Below, piece by piece: positions 1-8,950 of a stretch of DNA of 64,000 nucleotides. The stretch's first letter is position 1. Each line of letters opens with the position of its first letter. The stretch spans positions 1-64,000 of the forward strand of contig JAILDD010000170.1 of the NCBI GenBank assembly GCA_024689605.1. The letters are read 5' to 3'. Made by a program: the position numbers and the translations under genes. Below the pieces are notes generated by a model. That model saw only the letters and a program-made list of their open reading frames with translations. It ran no database searches and was not told the origin of the DNA. This DNA comes from Lachnospiraceae bacterium (lineage in GTDB: Bacteria > Bacillota_A > Clostridia > Lachnospirales > Lachnospiraceae).

Positions 1-312
1 GGAAGCTCCAAGCTCAACTGCCTTCTGAACTATCAAATCCATCTTATCGGACTTTGGCAGTCCCTGAAACAGGACGATTTCCGCCGGCAGCTCCACACCT
101 GCTTCCTTTATGAACATAAGCCTGCAGATAACTTCATCTTCCCGGATACTGACTATTTCCGCCCTGTACTCATTATCATCAACGCCGTTACTTACGCTAA
201 TCTCTTCCCCGGCCTTCATGCGAAGCACATTCTTTATATGGTTAACATCCTCACCCCGGATCATTATCTCATGACCGTTGATGTTTTCCAGGGCCGTAAA
301 AAAATGCTGCAT
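1..312 (-). CDS. rsmE: 16S rRNA m3U1498 methyltransferase RsmE (3' part outside window)
   Basis: The first 104 codons are present; the C-terminal catalytic part lies beyond base 1. RsmE methylates N3 of U1498 in 16S rRNA. The translated stretch has the family's N-terminal PUA-like region (MQHFFTALENINGHEIMIRG near the start, then NHIKNVLRMKAGEEI) followed by QGLPKSDKMD and VQKAVELGAS, which matches the family motif entering the SPOUT methyltransferase domain. The ATG at 312 lies 9 bp after the prmA stop, and an AAAGGA overlaps that stop. The prmA-rsmE order is common in Firmicutes and indicates one transcript for ribosome modification. Identity is secure from motif and context, although only the N-terminal part is visible. 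Confidence 0.88.
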   Translation of the reverse strand, partial: MQHFFTALENINGHEIMIRGEDVNHIKNVLRMKAGEEISVSNGVDDNEYRAEIVSIREDEVICRLMFIKEAGVELPAEIVLFQGLPKSDKMDLIVQKAVELGAS

Positions 313-321
313 TTTTCTGAT

Positions 322-1311
322 CTATCCTTTGTAAATTCCCGTCACACTGTGCCATTCTCCCTGAGCTGAAATATCAACCACATCAAAGCCGTTAGCCTTC
401 ATGGTTTCAGCCACCAGGTCTTCTTTCCCATCAATAATTCCTGATGTGATAAATACACCGTTCTTTTTTATAAAACGAACCACGACGGGTGCCAGCGGCA
501 CCAGTACATCAGCCAGTATATTTGCGCTTACTATATCAAAGCGGCTGCCGTTGTTGCTATCCAGCACACTTTCACATACATTTTCATCACCGATAACATT
601 TCCGATGATAAGATCAAAATCATTCTTATCAACATTGTTCTGTTCCAGATTATCCGCAACCGCAGCTATAGCACATTCATCCAGATCGGTTCCCGTCACC
701 TTTTTTGCACCGAACATAAGGGAAAGGATTCCAAGAATACCGCTTCCGGTTCCCACGTCCAGCAGTGTCGTACTGCTGTTCACATATTTCCTTAACTGTC
801 TGATACAAAGCTGGGTAGTCTCGTGCATTCCGGTTCCGAAAGCAGTACCCGGATCGATATGCAGTATCATCCTGTCTTTATCTTCCTCTGATGCAGTTTC
901 CCAGGACGGGATCACAAGAATATCATCAACATAAAACTGATGGAAATACTGCTTCCAGTTATTGATCCAGTCTATGTCTTCCGTCTCCGATATCTCCACT
1001 TTTCCTGCGCCTATATCAAAGAATGCCGCATTATCATCAAGCACTTCCTTTATCTTGGCAAGAGTCTCATCAGTAAGATTCTTCTTCTCCTCATCGCCTG
1101 CAGGCGCCTCCACAAAGAAACTCAGATAAGCCTTCCCGTCATCCGGAAGCACATCCGGAAGGATATCCACAAACATCCTCTCCTTGTCAAGAGCACTAAG
1201 CGGCTGCTTGTCCTCTATCTGTGCACCTTCCAGTCCGCAGTCATACAGATCCGATATAAGGATGTCCTCTGCTTCTTCTGTCGTCTCTATCCTGAATTTA
1301 AGCCACTTCAT
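322..1311 (-). CDS. prmA: Ribosomal protein L11 methyltransferase PrmA
   Basis: SAM-dependent methyltransferase that trimethylates ribosomal protein L11 (known for the family). The 329-aa length is usual for PrmA. Visible features are the N-terminal substrate-recognition region (residues 1-110), the DPGTAFGTGMHETT segment at about 153-166, the SAM-binding motif LLDVGTGSGILG at 183-194, and SANILADVLVPLAP, which carries the NIL-A motif of this family. The start ATG at 1311 has AAGGAG upstream. It follows the debranching enzyme gene by 12 bp and precedes rsmE by 9 bp, so all three may be co-transcribed, although glycogen debranching has no obvious link to ribosome methylation. Confidence 0.95.
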   Translation of the reverse strand: MKWLKFRIETTEEAEDILISDLYDCGLEGAQIEDKQPLSALDKERMFVDILPDVLPDDGKAYLSFFVEAPAGDEEKKNLTDETLAKIKEVLDDNAAFFDIGAGKVEISETEDIDWINNWKQYFHQFYVDDILVIPSWETASEEDKDRMILHIDPGTAFGTGMHETTQLCIRQLRKYVNSSTTLLDVGTGSGILGILSLMFGAKKVTGTDLDECAIAAVADNLEQNNVDKNDFDLIIGNVIGDENVCESVLDSNNGSRFDIVSANILADVLVPLAPVVVRFIKKNGVFITSGIIDGKEDLVAETMKANGFDVVDISAQGEWHSVTGIYKG

Positions 1312-1323
1312 ATCCCCGCTCCT

Positions 1324-3558
1324 TTATCTTTTTACTGCCTCGAAAATGATCACGCTTCGTTCCATTATGCGGTATTCATCTGAGTGCTTCCTGCCGGTTT
1401 CCATTTCTTCCATCTCATCATCCATCCATCCAGCCATGGGATCCCGTTCATATGTGTCCACTACCCGTCTCCAGCTGTAGCCGGACTCCGCAGGCAGCGC
1501 CGGAAGCCTTACAGTAAGAGGTTCCCAGTATGAATTGATCGCAAGATATACCACCTGGGATTCCTGCGTTTTTTTGTTTTCACCGGCAAACATAACACCG
1601 ATATAATGGGAGTCATCCGCATAATTTCCATCCCAGGGTTTTGTCCCGTGGTTGGACATCTCAGGATAACCAAAAGCTCCGTTCCTGCACTTTTTTCTGA
1701 TGCAGTCATGGGTCTTACGGAACTTTATCATATACTTGAAGAAATCAAACAGCTCACTGTTTCTGCTTAAATCTTCCCAGTTAAGCCAGGAAATAAAATT
1801 GTCCTGACAGTAAGCGTTATTATTTCCTCCCTGGGAATTGCCGAACTCATCCCCCATATAGAACATAGGCGTTCCTCTGCTGCAGAAAAGCACAGCCGCC
1901 GCATTCATCACCATTCGTTTGCGCAGCTTGTTTATCTCAGGATCCGCAGTTTCTCCTTCTACGCCGCAGTTCCAGCTCCTGTTGTCATCCGCTCCGTCAG
2001 TATTGTCCCAGTTGTTCTCTTCATTATGCTTCCTGTCATAGGCATACAGATCGTGAAGGGTAAAACCGTCATGGCAGGTCAGAAAGTTAACCGACGCCGC
2101 CGCTCCCCTGTTTTCAGGAAGGTACATGTCAGGAGATCCCATTATCCTGCAGGCCGCTGCTGCCGCATAACCGTTATCACCCTTTAAGAAGGACCTCATG
2201 TCATCACGGTATCTTCCGTTCCATTCCGCCCATCTGTTCCATGAAGGGAAAGATCCTACCTGGTAGAGACCTCCCGCATCCCAGGCCTCAGCTATAAGCT
2301 TTACGCCTCCGAGTATGGGATCAAAAGCAAGTCCCTGCAGCAGAGGCGGCTTGCTCATAGGCGTACCGTCCTCGTTTCTTCCAAGTATGGTTGCAAGATC
2401 GAATCTGAAACCGTCCACATGGTAAACAGTCACCCAGTATCTTAAGCAGTCCATGATAAGACGCTGTACGATAGGATGGTTGCAGTTTAAGGTATTTCCG
2501 CAGCCGCTGAAGTTGTAATACTTTCCATCCGGCGTAAGCATGTAATATATATTATTATCAATGCCTTTAAAGCTGAATGACGGTCCTCTCTCATCCCCTT
2601 CAGCAGTATGGTTGAAAACCACATCCAGGAGCACATCTATTCCGTGTTCATGGCAGGCTTTTACAAGTTTCTTAAGCTCTGTGCCTTCCCTATTATACTC
2701 GGTATCCGCCGCATAGCTGGTATTAGGCGCAAAGAAGCAGACCGTATTATATCCCCAGTAGTCTATAAGCTCCCTGCCGTAAAAATCCCTGTGAGGAAGT
2801 GTCTCATCAAATTCAAATACAGGCATAAGCTCAAGAGCAGTAACACCTAAACGCTCAAGGTACGGAAGCTTTTCCATTATGCCTTCAAAGGTTCCGTGAT
2901 GCTCGACACCTGAAGATCCTGCCTGGGTAAATCCCCTTACGTGCATTTCATATATTATCAGGTCCTCCATCTGGTTAGCAGAGTTGCCCTGTACTCCCCA
3001 GTCAAAATCATTCCTGACAACACGTCCCTTATATAATCCCACATTATGGGACCCCCACTTGCTCTGGCCAGTCACCGCCCTGGCATAGGGATCCAGCACC
3101 ACATTGTTTTTATCAAAAAGCAGCCCCTTCTTCGGATCATAGGGTCCGTCAAAACGGTATGCGTATTCGAATTCCTCAATATCAAGATCAAAAACTATCA
3201 TTGACCAGACATTGCCTATACGGTATTTTTCCGGAAAGGGAAGAACAGCATAGGGCTCATCTGCTTCCCGCTTATACAGAAGCAGCTCACAGTATGTTGC
3301 CTGATTAGAAAAAATAGTGAAATTAACACCGCTGGGAATAGCTGTCGCACCGTTTATCTCATAAAAACCGGGCCTTACATCAAAGCCCGAAATCTTATCA
3401 TAGGGCCTCATATGTACGTGCCCGTAGATGGATGCAGATGCAGGAACTGATATCATATTTTTTGCCGCATCAAGTATCGAGGCAGCGCTTTTGTCCCTGT
3501 CTTTAACTACCTTTTCTGCCGCCGGCTTTTTTTCGGTTTTACTTTTTTTCTGTGCCAT
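1324..3558 (-). CDS. glgX: Glycogen debranching enzyme, GlgX/isoamylase type (GH13)
   Basis: Hydrolyses alpha-1,6 branches of glycogen or limit dextrins in the cytoplasm. The 744-aa protein has a Lys-rich N-terminus (1-25), a CBM48-like beta domain (about 60-180) and a GH13 barrel. All four GH13 regions are visible: DVVFNHTAEG (312-321), GFRFDLATILGR (383-394, nucleophile D387), IAEAWDAGG (422-430, acid/base E424) and NFLTCHDGFT (491-500, D497). There is no signal peptide, which argues for intracellular glycogen rather than secreted starch use. GGGGGA precedes the ATG. A branching enzyme (glgB) lies about 9 kb away, but synthase and phosphorylase genes are not in the window. A pullulanase-like specificity cannot be excluded from sequence alone. 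Confidence 0.9.
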   Translation of the reverse strand: MAQKKSKTEKKPAAEKVVKDRDKSAASILDAAKNMISVPASASIYGHVHMRPYDKISGFDVRPGFYEINGATAIPSGVNFTIFSNQATYCELLLYKREADEPYAVLPFPEKYRIGNVWSMIVFDLDIEEFEYAYRFDGPYDPKKGLLFDKNNVVLDPYARAVTGQSKWGSHNVGLYKGRVVRNDFDWGVQGNSANQMEDLIIYEMHVRGFTQAGSSGVEHHGTFEGIMEKLPYLERLGVTALELMPVFEFDETLPHRDFYGRELIDYWGYNTVCFFAPNTSYAADTEYNREGTELKKLVKACHEHGIDVLLDVVFNHTAEGDERGPSFSFKGIDNNIYYMLTPDGKYYNFSGCGNTLNCNHPIVQRLIMDCLRYWVTVYHVDGFRFDLATILGRNEDGTPMSKPPLLQGLAFDPILGGVKLIAEAWDAGGLYQVGSFPSWNRWAEWNGRYRDDMRSFLKGDNGYAAAAACRIMGSPDMYLPENRGAAASVNFLTCHDGFTLHDLYAYDRKHNEENNWDNTDGADDNRSWNCGVEGETADPEINKLRKRMVMNAAAVLFCSRGTPMFYMGDEFGNSQGGNNNAYCQDNFISWLNWEDLSRNSELFDFFKYMIKFRKTHDCIRKKCRNGAFGYPEMSNHGTKPWDGNYADDSHYIGVMFAGENKKTQESQVVYLAINSYWEPLTVRLPALPAESGYSWRRVVDTYERDPMAGWMDDEMEEMETGRKHSDEYRIMERSVIIFEAVKR

Positions 3559-3576
3559 AAAATCCCCCAGGTAACA

Positions 3577-3600
3577 GTTCAGAACTTATGGGTTCTGAAC
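3577..3600. repeat. Intergenic inverted repeat after pseF stop
   Basis: Perfect 9-bp arms gttcagaac (3577-3585) and gttctgaac (3592-3600) flank a 6-nt loop. It begins 2 bp after the pseF-like stop codon and lies upstream of the debranching enzyme ribosome binding site. No T-tract follows on the minus strand, so it is not a canonical intrinsic terminator. Confidence 0.6.
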
Positions 3601-3602
3601 CA

Positions 3603-4280
3603 TTACACCCTCAGCATACTTCTGTATTTCATCTCGGCAATGACCCAGTCATCCTCATTATCTATATCCTGAACCTCAGTTTCCGGAACAATAAGGGGCG
3701 CGTAGGTCTCAACATTAAATTCTGTTCCTCTGACTTTGTAAAAATAAAACTGCCCGCAGTCATGATAAACCGGCTCCAGATCCTGAGACCGGGCAGTACG
3801 GAATTCCGGATACTGGTATACGAGTTTTCCATCCCTTATGACATTTGCTCTCTGGGGAGGGAATGAAAACCTCACAACAGGCATGACACCATCCGCATCC
3901 GAGGACACCAGCAGTTCATATGCCGCCTTCAGTTTTCCTGCTGTAACAAAAGGTGCCGTGGGATAAATGCAGCAAAGCTCGCTGAAGCTCCTGCCCTGTT
4001 CTTCGTAATTAATAAGGACTTCCTTCAACACATCAGCCGTAGTTGCATGATCCCCTGAAGTTGTTTCACTGCGCATAAAAGGAATCTGAGCACCGGCATT
4101 TTCTGCAATTTCCGCTATCTCCTTACTGTCGGTACTGACCATCACTTCATCAAATAATCTGCTCTCCAATGCAGCCTCTATTGAATAGCAGATTATTGGT
4201 TTTCCGCAGAAATCACGTATATTCTTTCCTTTTATTCTCTTTGAGCCGCCTCTTGCGGTTATCACTGCAATGCATCCCAT
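3603..4280 (-). CDS. CMP-sugar cytidylyltransferase, PseF/NeuA family
   Basis: Predicted to activate a nonulosonic acid (pseudaminic, legionaminic or sialic type) with CTP. The N-terminus IAVITARGGSKRIKGKNI is the nucleotide-binding signature of the family, followed by FCGKPIICYSIEAA, VMVSTDSKEIAEIAE and CCIYPTAPFVTA. The 225-aa length fits. A further in-frame ATG lies 7 codons upstream at 4301, but GAGGA sits 7 nt before the ATG at 4280, so that start is preferred. PseF is the closest fit because of FCGKP and the short length. No other nonulosonic acid pathway gene is nearby, so it is an isolated pathway step here, possibly for flagellin or surface glycan modification (inference). Confidence 0.8.
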   Translation of the reverse strand: MGCIAVITARGGSKRIKGKNIRDFCGKPIICYSIEAALESRLFDEVMVSTDSKEIAEIAENAGAQIPFMRSETTSGDHATTADVLKEVLINYEEQGRSFSELCCIYPTAPFVTAGKLKAAYELLVSSDADGVMPVVRFSFPPQRANVIRDGKLVYQYPEFRTARSQDLEPVYHDCGQFYFYKVRGTEFNVETYAPLIVPETEVQDIDNEDDWVIAEMKYRSMLRV

Positions 4281-4326
4281 AACGCAATCCTCATTCTGCA
4301 TTGAAATTATCCACGCCCACGTAAAT

Positions 4327-4354
4327 CGAGTAGGGCGAAATACCGCCCTACTCG
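4327..4354. repeat. Perfect 11-bp intergenic inverted repeat
   Basis: Arms cgagtagggcg (4327-4337) and cgccctactcg (4344-4354) are perfect complements around a 6-nt loop, between the charged hypothetical gene and the pseF-like gene. The minus-strand downstream sequence is not T-rich. It may reduce read-through or stabilise a 3' end. Confidence 0.65.
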
Positions 4355-4405
4355 TAACATATCACTAATTCATTATTATGATGATCAGGTTCATATTCTG
4401 ACATC

Positions 4406-5230
4406 TTAATTACCGGCAGCCACCTGAATCTGTACTTCTACGGAACCTTCACGGGCATTCTGCTCTGCCTGTTCCACATTCATCATGCCCTCTACCCATT
4501 CCTTCTGAAGCTTTGAATCCTTTGAATCGGGACCAAAGGCACTATTTATCATTGCCTCGGTTTCTTCATTTTCCCTGGCAGCTTTTACGCCATTCATCAT
4601 ATCTTTCGAAAAGGCTTCATTCTCATCCTGCTTCGCCCCTATCTCGCTTTCCCTGGACTCGACTGCCTTATCATAATCCTGTTTGGATACTATGCCGTCC
4701 CTGTAAAGCTGCTCCAGCCTGCTGTCACTTAAGCCGGTCATTGATACCTCAGCAGCCTCTCTGTCTTCCTCATTCTCTTTGATCTCTTCACGGATCTCAG
4801 AACGTCTCTCGGCACGTTCCTCGTTAGCCCTGCGAAGCATTTCGGCTTTTGAGTCATCAGAAGCAGCATTTTCATAGGCAGCCTTTATTTCAGCAGTCTT
4901 ACCTGTTTCATCAGCCTTTTCTTTATCGTCGGTTTCAGTCACTGCATCATTCTTAGCGCCTTTGTCAATTACAATGCCCCCCGCAGAAAGCTCAGCCGCA
5001 GCCTTATCAACCTCTACGGTATCACCGTCTTCGGAAACAGACACCACATCCTTGTTCAGTGCCGCAGCCCTTTCCGCTGACTTATCGGTCTTTAACTCCC
5101 TGCCAGATTCGGGATTCCTTTCCGGCTTTTCAGCCTGTGTAACCGGCTTATTAAGCTCAGCCGCATTACCGCCTTTTATAAAAGTCGGGGTAACAGCCGG
5201 CGAACTGGCATTAATAGGTGATATATTCAT
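4406..5230 (-). CDS. Highly charged hypothetical protein
   Basis: Not recognised. The 274-aa product is rich in Glu, Lys, Asp and Ala. An N-terminal low-complexity region (about 1-110) is followed by a long predicted helical segment of Arg/Glu repeats (RANEERAERRSEIREEIKE) and a short C-terminal hydrophobic strand (VEVQIQVAAGN). There is no signal peptide or membrane segment, so it is probably cytoplasmic and partly coiled coil. A start 9 codons upstream is open, but AAGGAGGAG lies just before the ATG at 5230, which decides the start. It is separated from the folate operon by about 140 bp and from the downstream gene by about 125 bp containing an inverted repeat, so it is probably a separate unit. 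Confidence 0.75.
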   Translation of the reverse strand: MNISPINASSPAVTPTFIKGGNAAELNKPVTQAEKPERNPESGRELKTDKSAERAAALNKDVVSVSEDGDTVEVDKAAAELSAGGIVIDKGAKNDAVTETDDKEKADETGKTAEIKAAYENAASDDSKAEMLRRANEERAERRSEIREEIKENEEDREAAEVSMTGLSDSRLEQLYRDGIVSKQDYDKAVESRESEIGAKQDENEAFSKDMMNGVKAARENEETEAMINSAFGPDSKDSKLQKEWVEGMMNVEQAEQNAREGSVEVQIQVAAGN

Positions 5231-5368
5231 AAGCGGCTCCTCCTTCCATGGATACATTTGCGCCCAGCACAGCTGAAAACTTCCGCTTCAGCCTTCATGC
5301 TATAAAAAACAGATACCTATTTTCACTTTACCACATTTTTTAATATTTTTCCACAAAAAAAATGTATT

Positions 5369-6214
5369 TTATTTGCATTTTTTCATTATTTTCAACAACT
5401 GTTCCGTTGTCATATGCAGGATTGGATGGACCATATCCGGCGCCAGCTCCTTTAACGGCTCCAGCACAAACTCCCTGTTCTGCATATCCGGATGGGGAAC
5501 CAACAGCCTGTCCGTATCGATCACATCATGGTCATAATATATGATATCCAGGTCCAGGGTTCTGTCACCCCAATGAATATCACGGGTTCTTCCAAAACTC
5601 TTCTCAACGGAATGCAGACAGTCAAGGAGTTCCTCCGGCTCATAAAATGTCTCAGCCAAAAGCACTCCGTTGTAGAATTTATTCTTTGCCACACCGCCGT
5701 AGGGTTCCGTAACGATGTCTGCAGACTTTTTTATTATCTCTATCTCAGGATCAGCGGAAAGCTGCTTTACAGCGCCTTCTATTATTTCCGGACTTTCAAG
5801 AATCCGGCCATCTTTTTCATATTCCATGCTTGAACCATAAGCTATGAAAACCTTATGCCTTCCACGGCTCATTTTCACAGACACCGATCCAAAGCTTGCA
5901 TTGATCGGAGCATCAGGCTTTCTCATCTCTATGGTAATGCGTTTTATCATCCTGTAGTCATTCAGAAGCCGGACTATCAGATGCATTGTTGCCGCTTCTA
6001 TAAGATCATAGCTCTGTGCCTGCATTTCCTTTACCAGGACTTCACAAATTTCCGCATAACTCACTGTATCATTCAGATCATCTGTTCTTCCGGCCCGCCC
6101 CAAAGGGATCTCAATTACAGCATTGATATAAAAATACTGACCCTCCTTTTTTTCGCTCTGAAGAACGCCATGGTTTGCAAATACTTTTAAATTTTCTATT
6201 CTTATCTCGTCCAA
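5369..6214 (-). CDS. folK: Fused dihydroneopterin aldolase / HPPK (FolB-FolK)
   Basis: Bifunctional enzyme for two consecutive folate steps. Residues 1-120 are dihydroneopterin aldolase (IENLKVFANHGVLQSEK, TVSYAEICEVL, IEAATMHL). Residues 122-281 are 6-hydroxymethyl-dihydropterin pyrophosphokinase, with the signature WGDRTLDLDIIYYD and the following LVPHPDMQNREFVLEPL. It converts dihydroneopterin to 6-hydroxymethyl-dihydropterin and then pyrophosphorylates it for FolP. The start codon is TTG (6214) with AAGGA upstream, which gives the expected MDEIRIENL N-terminus. It is the last gene of the folC-folE-folP-folBK operon, 21 bp after folP. Both domain signatures are intact. Confidence 0.93.
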   Translation of the reverse strand: MDEIRIENLKVFANHGVLQSEKKEGQYFYINAVIEIPLGRAGRTDDLNDTVSYAEICEVLVKEMQAQSYDLIEAATMHLIVRLLNDYRMIKRITIEMRKPDAPINASFGSVSVKMSRGRHKVFIAYGSSMEYEKDGRILESPEIIEGAVKQLSADPEIEIIKKSADIVTEPYGGVAKNKFYNGVLLAETFYEPEELLDCLHSVEKSFGRTRDIHWGDRTLDLDIIYYDHDVIDTDRLLVPHPDMQNREFVLEPLKELAPDMVHPILHMTTEQLLKIMKKCK

Positions 6215-6235
6215 GCTTTTAAATCCTTCTTGATA

Positions 6236-7057
6236 CTATTCCGGCATATGTTCAGCCATTACAGCTTCCAGCATCTTTATGACCCTGTAATTTTCCTTTA
6301 CGTCATGAACCCTGACGTAATCTATATTCTGCATAAATGCATATGCAGTAAGAGCAAGAGTACCTTCCAGCCGTTCGTCCACGGGAAGTCCCAGCGTATT
6401 TCCTATAACCGATTTTCTGGAAACGCCAAGCAGAACAGGAAACCCTTCTTTTTTCAGCTCAGCAGTATGCTTTATCAAAGACAGGCATTCATTTGTATCC
6501 ATGCCGAATCCAATCCCCGGATCAAGTATGATATTTTCGTGCCAAACCCCTGCCTCCAGCAATTCACCTGCCTTAGCAGCCAGTTCCTCAGACACAGTCT
6601 GTATATTCACATCTTTTTTGCGTTCATTAAGATTCTTAATAAGACCTGTAGTGCCGTCAAACACAGCAGAAGGATTATGAGAAAGGCAATACCTGCATTT
6701 TCTCTCAGCAACTAACGGTATCATCTCCGGATCTGCAGCTGCAGAAATATCGTTTACTATATCCGCACCGGCATCAAGAGCAGCCTTTGCGGTTTTTGCT
6801 TTATACGTATCAATGGAAATAACGGCAGACGGGATTTTCTTTCTTATGGTCTCTATTACCGGCACAACTCTTTTTATCTCTTCTTCTGCAGAGACAATTC
6901 CCGCCCCCGGCCTTGTGGATTCACCGCCGATATCTATTATATCCGCACCCTCTTCAAGCATTTTTTCAGCATGGTCTGCAGCCATATCCGTCAGTGCAAA
7001 CTTCCCGCCGTCCGAAAAGGAATCGGGTGTTACATTCAGCACGCCCCATATCTTCAT
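6236..7057 (-). CDS. folP: Dihydropteroate synthase
   Basis: Condenses 6-hydroxymethyl-dihydropterin pyrophosphate with p-aminobenzoate to give dihydropteroate; the target of sulfonamides (family knowledge). At 273 aa it is standard length. Both family signatures are present: GVLNVTPDSFSDGGKF (residues 5-20) and ADIIDIGGESTRPGA (38-52). LLGVSRKSVIG near residue 215 is the conserved SRKS substrate-binding loop. GAGG precedes the ATG. It lies 11 bp after folE and 21 bp before folBK. Confidence 0.96.
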   Translation of the reverse strand: MKIWGVLNVTPDSFSDGGKFALTDMAADHAEKMLEEGADIIDIGGESTRPGAGIVSAEEEIKRVVPVIETIRKKIPSAVISIDTYKAKTAKAALDAGADIVNDISAAADPEMIPLVAERKCRYCLSHNPSAVFDGTTGLIKNLNERKKDVNIQTVSEELAAKAGELLEAGVWHENIILDPGIGFGMDTNECLSLIKHTAELKKEGFPVLLGVSRKSVIGNTLGLPVDERLEGTLALTAYAFMQNIDYVRVHDVKENYRVIKMLEAVMAEHMPE

Positions 7058-7068
7058 CGTACTATACC

Positions 7069-7632
7069 TCAGACTTTTAACAGTTCCATTACCTCTGTGC
7101 AGATTTTTTCATCATCCTTAAAAAGCCCGCGCTTTTCGATAGTAACAGTTCGTGTTCCGGGCTTTTTTACGCCGCGCATGGTCATGCACATATGCTCTGC
7201 GCTTATAATGACCATAACGCCTTTCGGCGCAAGTTCACCGTCTCCCATTATCGCATCTGCAATCTGAGCCGTCATATGTTCCTGTATCTGCAGGCGCTTT
7301 GCATAAACCTCCACGGTACGCGCAAGTTTGCTGATACCTGTCACCCTTCCATCCGGAATATAGGCTATATGCACAGTTCCGAAGAAAGGCAGCATATGGT
7401 GTTCGCAGAGGGAATAAAAGGGAATATCCCGCTCAAGTACCACGCCTTTTGAATCCAATTCGAAGACACGGCTCAGATGAGCGTGGGGATCATCATCCAT
7501 CCCGGATACCAGTTCTGTATACATCCTCGCCACACGGCATGGGGTTTCTTTTAATCCGTCTCTTTCAGGATCCTCCCCTATCGCTTCCAGCAAAAGCTTC
7601 ACTGCCTCAGCAGCTTTCTTTTCATCTACCAT
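7069..7632 (-). CDS. folE: GTP cyclohydrolase I
   Basis: Converts GTP to 7,8-dihydroneopterin triphosphate, the first folate step. The 187-aa protein has the full catalytic signature: FYSLCEHHMLPFFGTVHIAY contains the zinc-binding Cys and His residues, and GISKLARTVEVYAKRLQIQE matches the second signature. The N-terminus EDPERDGLKETPCRVARMYTE is typical. GGAGG sits 6 nt before the ATG. It is preceded by folC (21 bp) and followed by folP (11 bp). Confidence 0.96.
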   Translation of the reverse strand: MVDEKKAAEAVKLLLEAIGEDPERDGLKETPCRVARMYTELVSGMDDDPHAHLSRVFELDSKGVVLERDIPFYSLCEHHMLPFFGTVHIAYIPDGRVTGISKLARTVEVYAKRLQIQEHMTAQIADAIMGDGELAPKGVMVIISAEHMCMTMRGVKKPGTRTVTIEKRGLFKDDEKICTEVMELLKV

Positions 7633-7653
7633 TTTATTCCTCCAAAGTGACAG

Positions 7654-8949
7654 CTATTTTTCGTAAGCCGTCTTAAATCTCCAAAGCCAGGACAGTGACC
7701 CGGTTGCAGCTATGGGACAACCGCCGTTCATTTCCGACAAAAGGCAGGCTGTTTCGAGTGCTTCCTCAATACTGTCTGCCGCAGTCACATTACCGATATA
7801 GCTGCACGCCTCCTTAGCCAGCTCATATGCCGGAAGTGCCCTCTCATTTTCAGGCGGTGTCACGGTTATGATACCTGCCGCACACTCCGACAAAATCCTT
7901 AATATTTTATCATATTCCTTGTCTTTAAGAACCCCCAGTATGAATACGGCTTTCCCGCCGGGAAAATACGTCTCCAGCGATTCCTTAAATCTTTGGGCTG
8001 CGTCCGGATTATGCGCACCGTCCACTATCACATAGGGTTTCCTGCCCAGTATGGTAAAACGGCCAAACCACTCAGTTGATTCAAGTCCTGACCTCAGCGC
8101 TTTATCCGATATTTTAAAGCCTTTATCGGAAAGGACATCAAGAACCCGCACTGCAACCGCTGCATTTTCAGGCTGATTGATTCCCGCAAGACTTATGGCC
8201 AATCCTTTATGATCAGCAACATCAAATCTCTGCTTTTTTATGGAATACCGGATCTTTTCAGGCGCAGCAAAATAAATATCCGCTCCTTTTTCCCTGCATC
8301 TTTCGGAAAGCACATATTTTACGGCATCATACTGGATGCCGCTCACTACCGAAGTTCCTTCTTTTATTATTGCACTCTTGCAGCCGGCTATCGCCTCCAG
8401 GGAATCTCCCAGTATCCTTTTGTGGTCCAGGTCTATATGAGAAAAAGCAGCAACCAGGGGCGCCGGAATAACATTTGTAGCATCATCCCTGCCGCCGAGT
8501 CCGCACTCAGCCACAACAATGTCACAGCCTTTTTCTCTGAAATAAAGCATTGCCACTGCGTTTTCCGTTTCAAAAAGCGTTGGTCTTCCCAGGCCATCCG
8601 AAACCATTTCATCAGAGGCCTTCTTAACAGATGTCAGTATCCGGCAGAAGTCCTTTTTTGATATAGGCCGTCCGTTTATCTGTATCTTTTCTCTTGGGAA
8701 TGCGATATGCGGTGAAAAAAACCTGCCGGTTTTATAGCCGGCGGTCTTCAGAACTGTTGAAGTATATGCAAGTACGGAGCCCTTTCCGTTGGTTCCTGCT
8801 ATATGCACAAACTTAAGCGACTTTTCCGGATCATCCAGCCGCCTTAAAAGTTCTTTTATGCTGTCCAGCCCCAGCACCATTCCGGATGCGGATATCTCAT
8901 CCATATAAAGGGCAGCTTCCTTTTCCGTCAGAATCTTCTCTTCACTCAT
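7654..8949 (-). CDS. folC: Folylpolyglutamate synthase / dihydrofolate synthase
   Basis: Mur-ligase-family enzyme that adds glutamate to dihydropteroate and lengthens folate polyglutamates. The 431-aa product has the P-loop HIAGTNGKGS (about residue 49), the family segment FFSPHIAFPREKIQING, VAECGLGGRDDATNVI and VDGAHNPDA (C-terminal domain). The ATG at 8949 comes 1 bp after the stop of the PH-domain gene without a clear separate ribosome binding site, so translation is probably coupled. Its place at the head of the folate genes supports a folate rather than a purely salvage role. Confidence 0.94.
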   Translation of the reverse strand: MSEEKILTEKEAALYMDEISASGMVLGLDSIKELLRRLDDPEKSLKFVHIAGTNGKGSVLAYTSTVLKTAGYKTGRFFSPHIAFPREKIQINGRPISKKDFCRILTSVKKASDEMVSDGLGRPTLFETENAVAMLYFREKGCDIVVAECGLGGRDDATNVIPAPLVAAFSHIDLDHKRILGDSLEAIAGCKSAIIKEGTSVVSGIQYDAVKYVLSERCREKGADIYFAAPEKIRYSIKKQRFDVADHKGLAISLAGINQPENAAVAVRVLDVLSDKGFKISDKALRSGLESTEWFGRFTILGRKPYVIVDGAHNPDAAQRFKESLETYFPGGKAVFILGVLKDKEYDKILRILSECAAGIITVTPPENERALPAYELAKEACSYIGNVTAADSIEEALETACLLSEMNGGCPIAATGSLSWLWRFKTAYEK

Positions 8950-8950
8950 C

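Noticed and set aside
401..934. Plus-strand frame of 177 codons
   Set aside because: It lies opposite prmA and has the Ser-rich composition of an antisense shadow.
5320..5368. A/T-rich hairpin after folBK as terminator
   Set aside because: The possible stem is only A-T pairs with a large loop; too weak to call.
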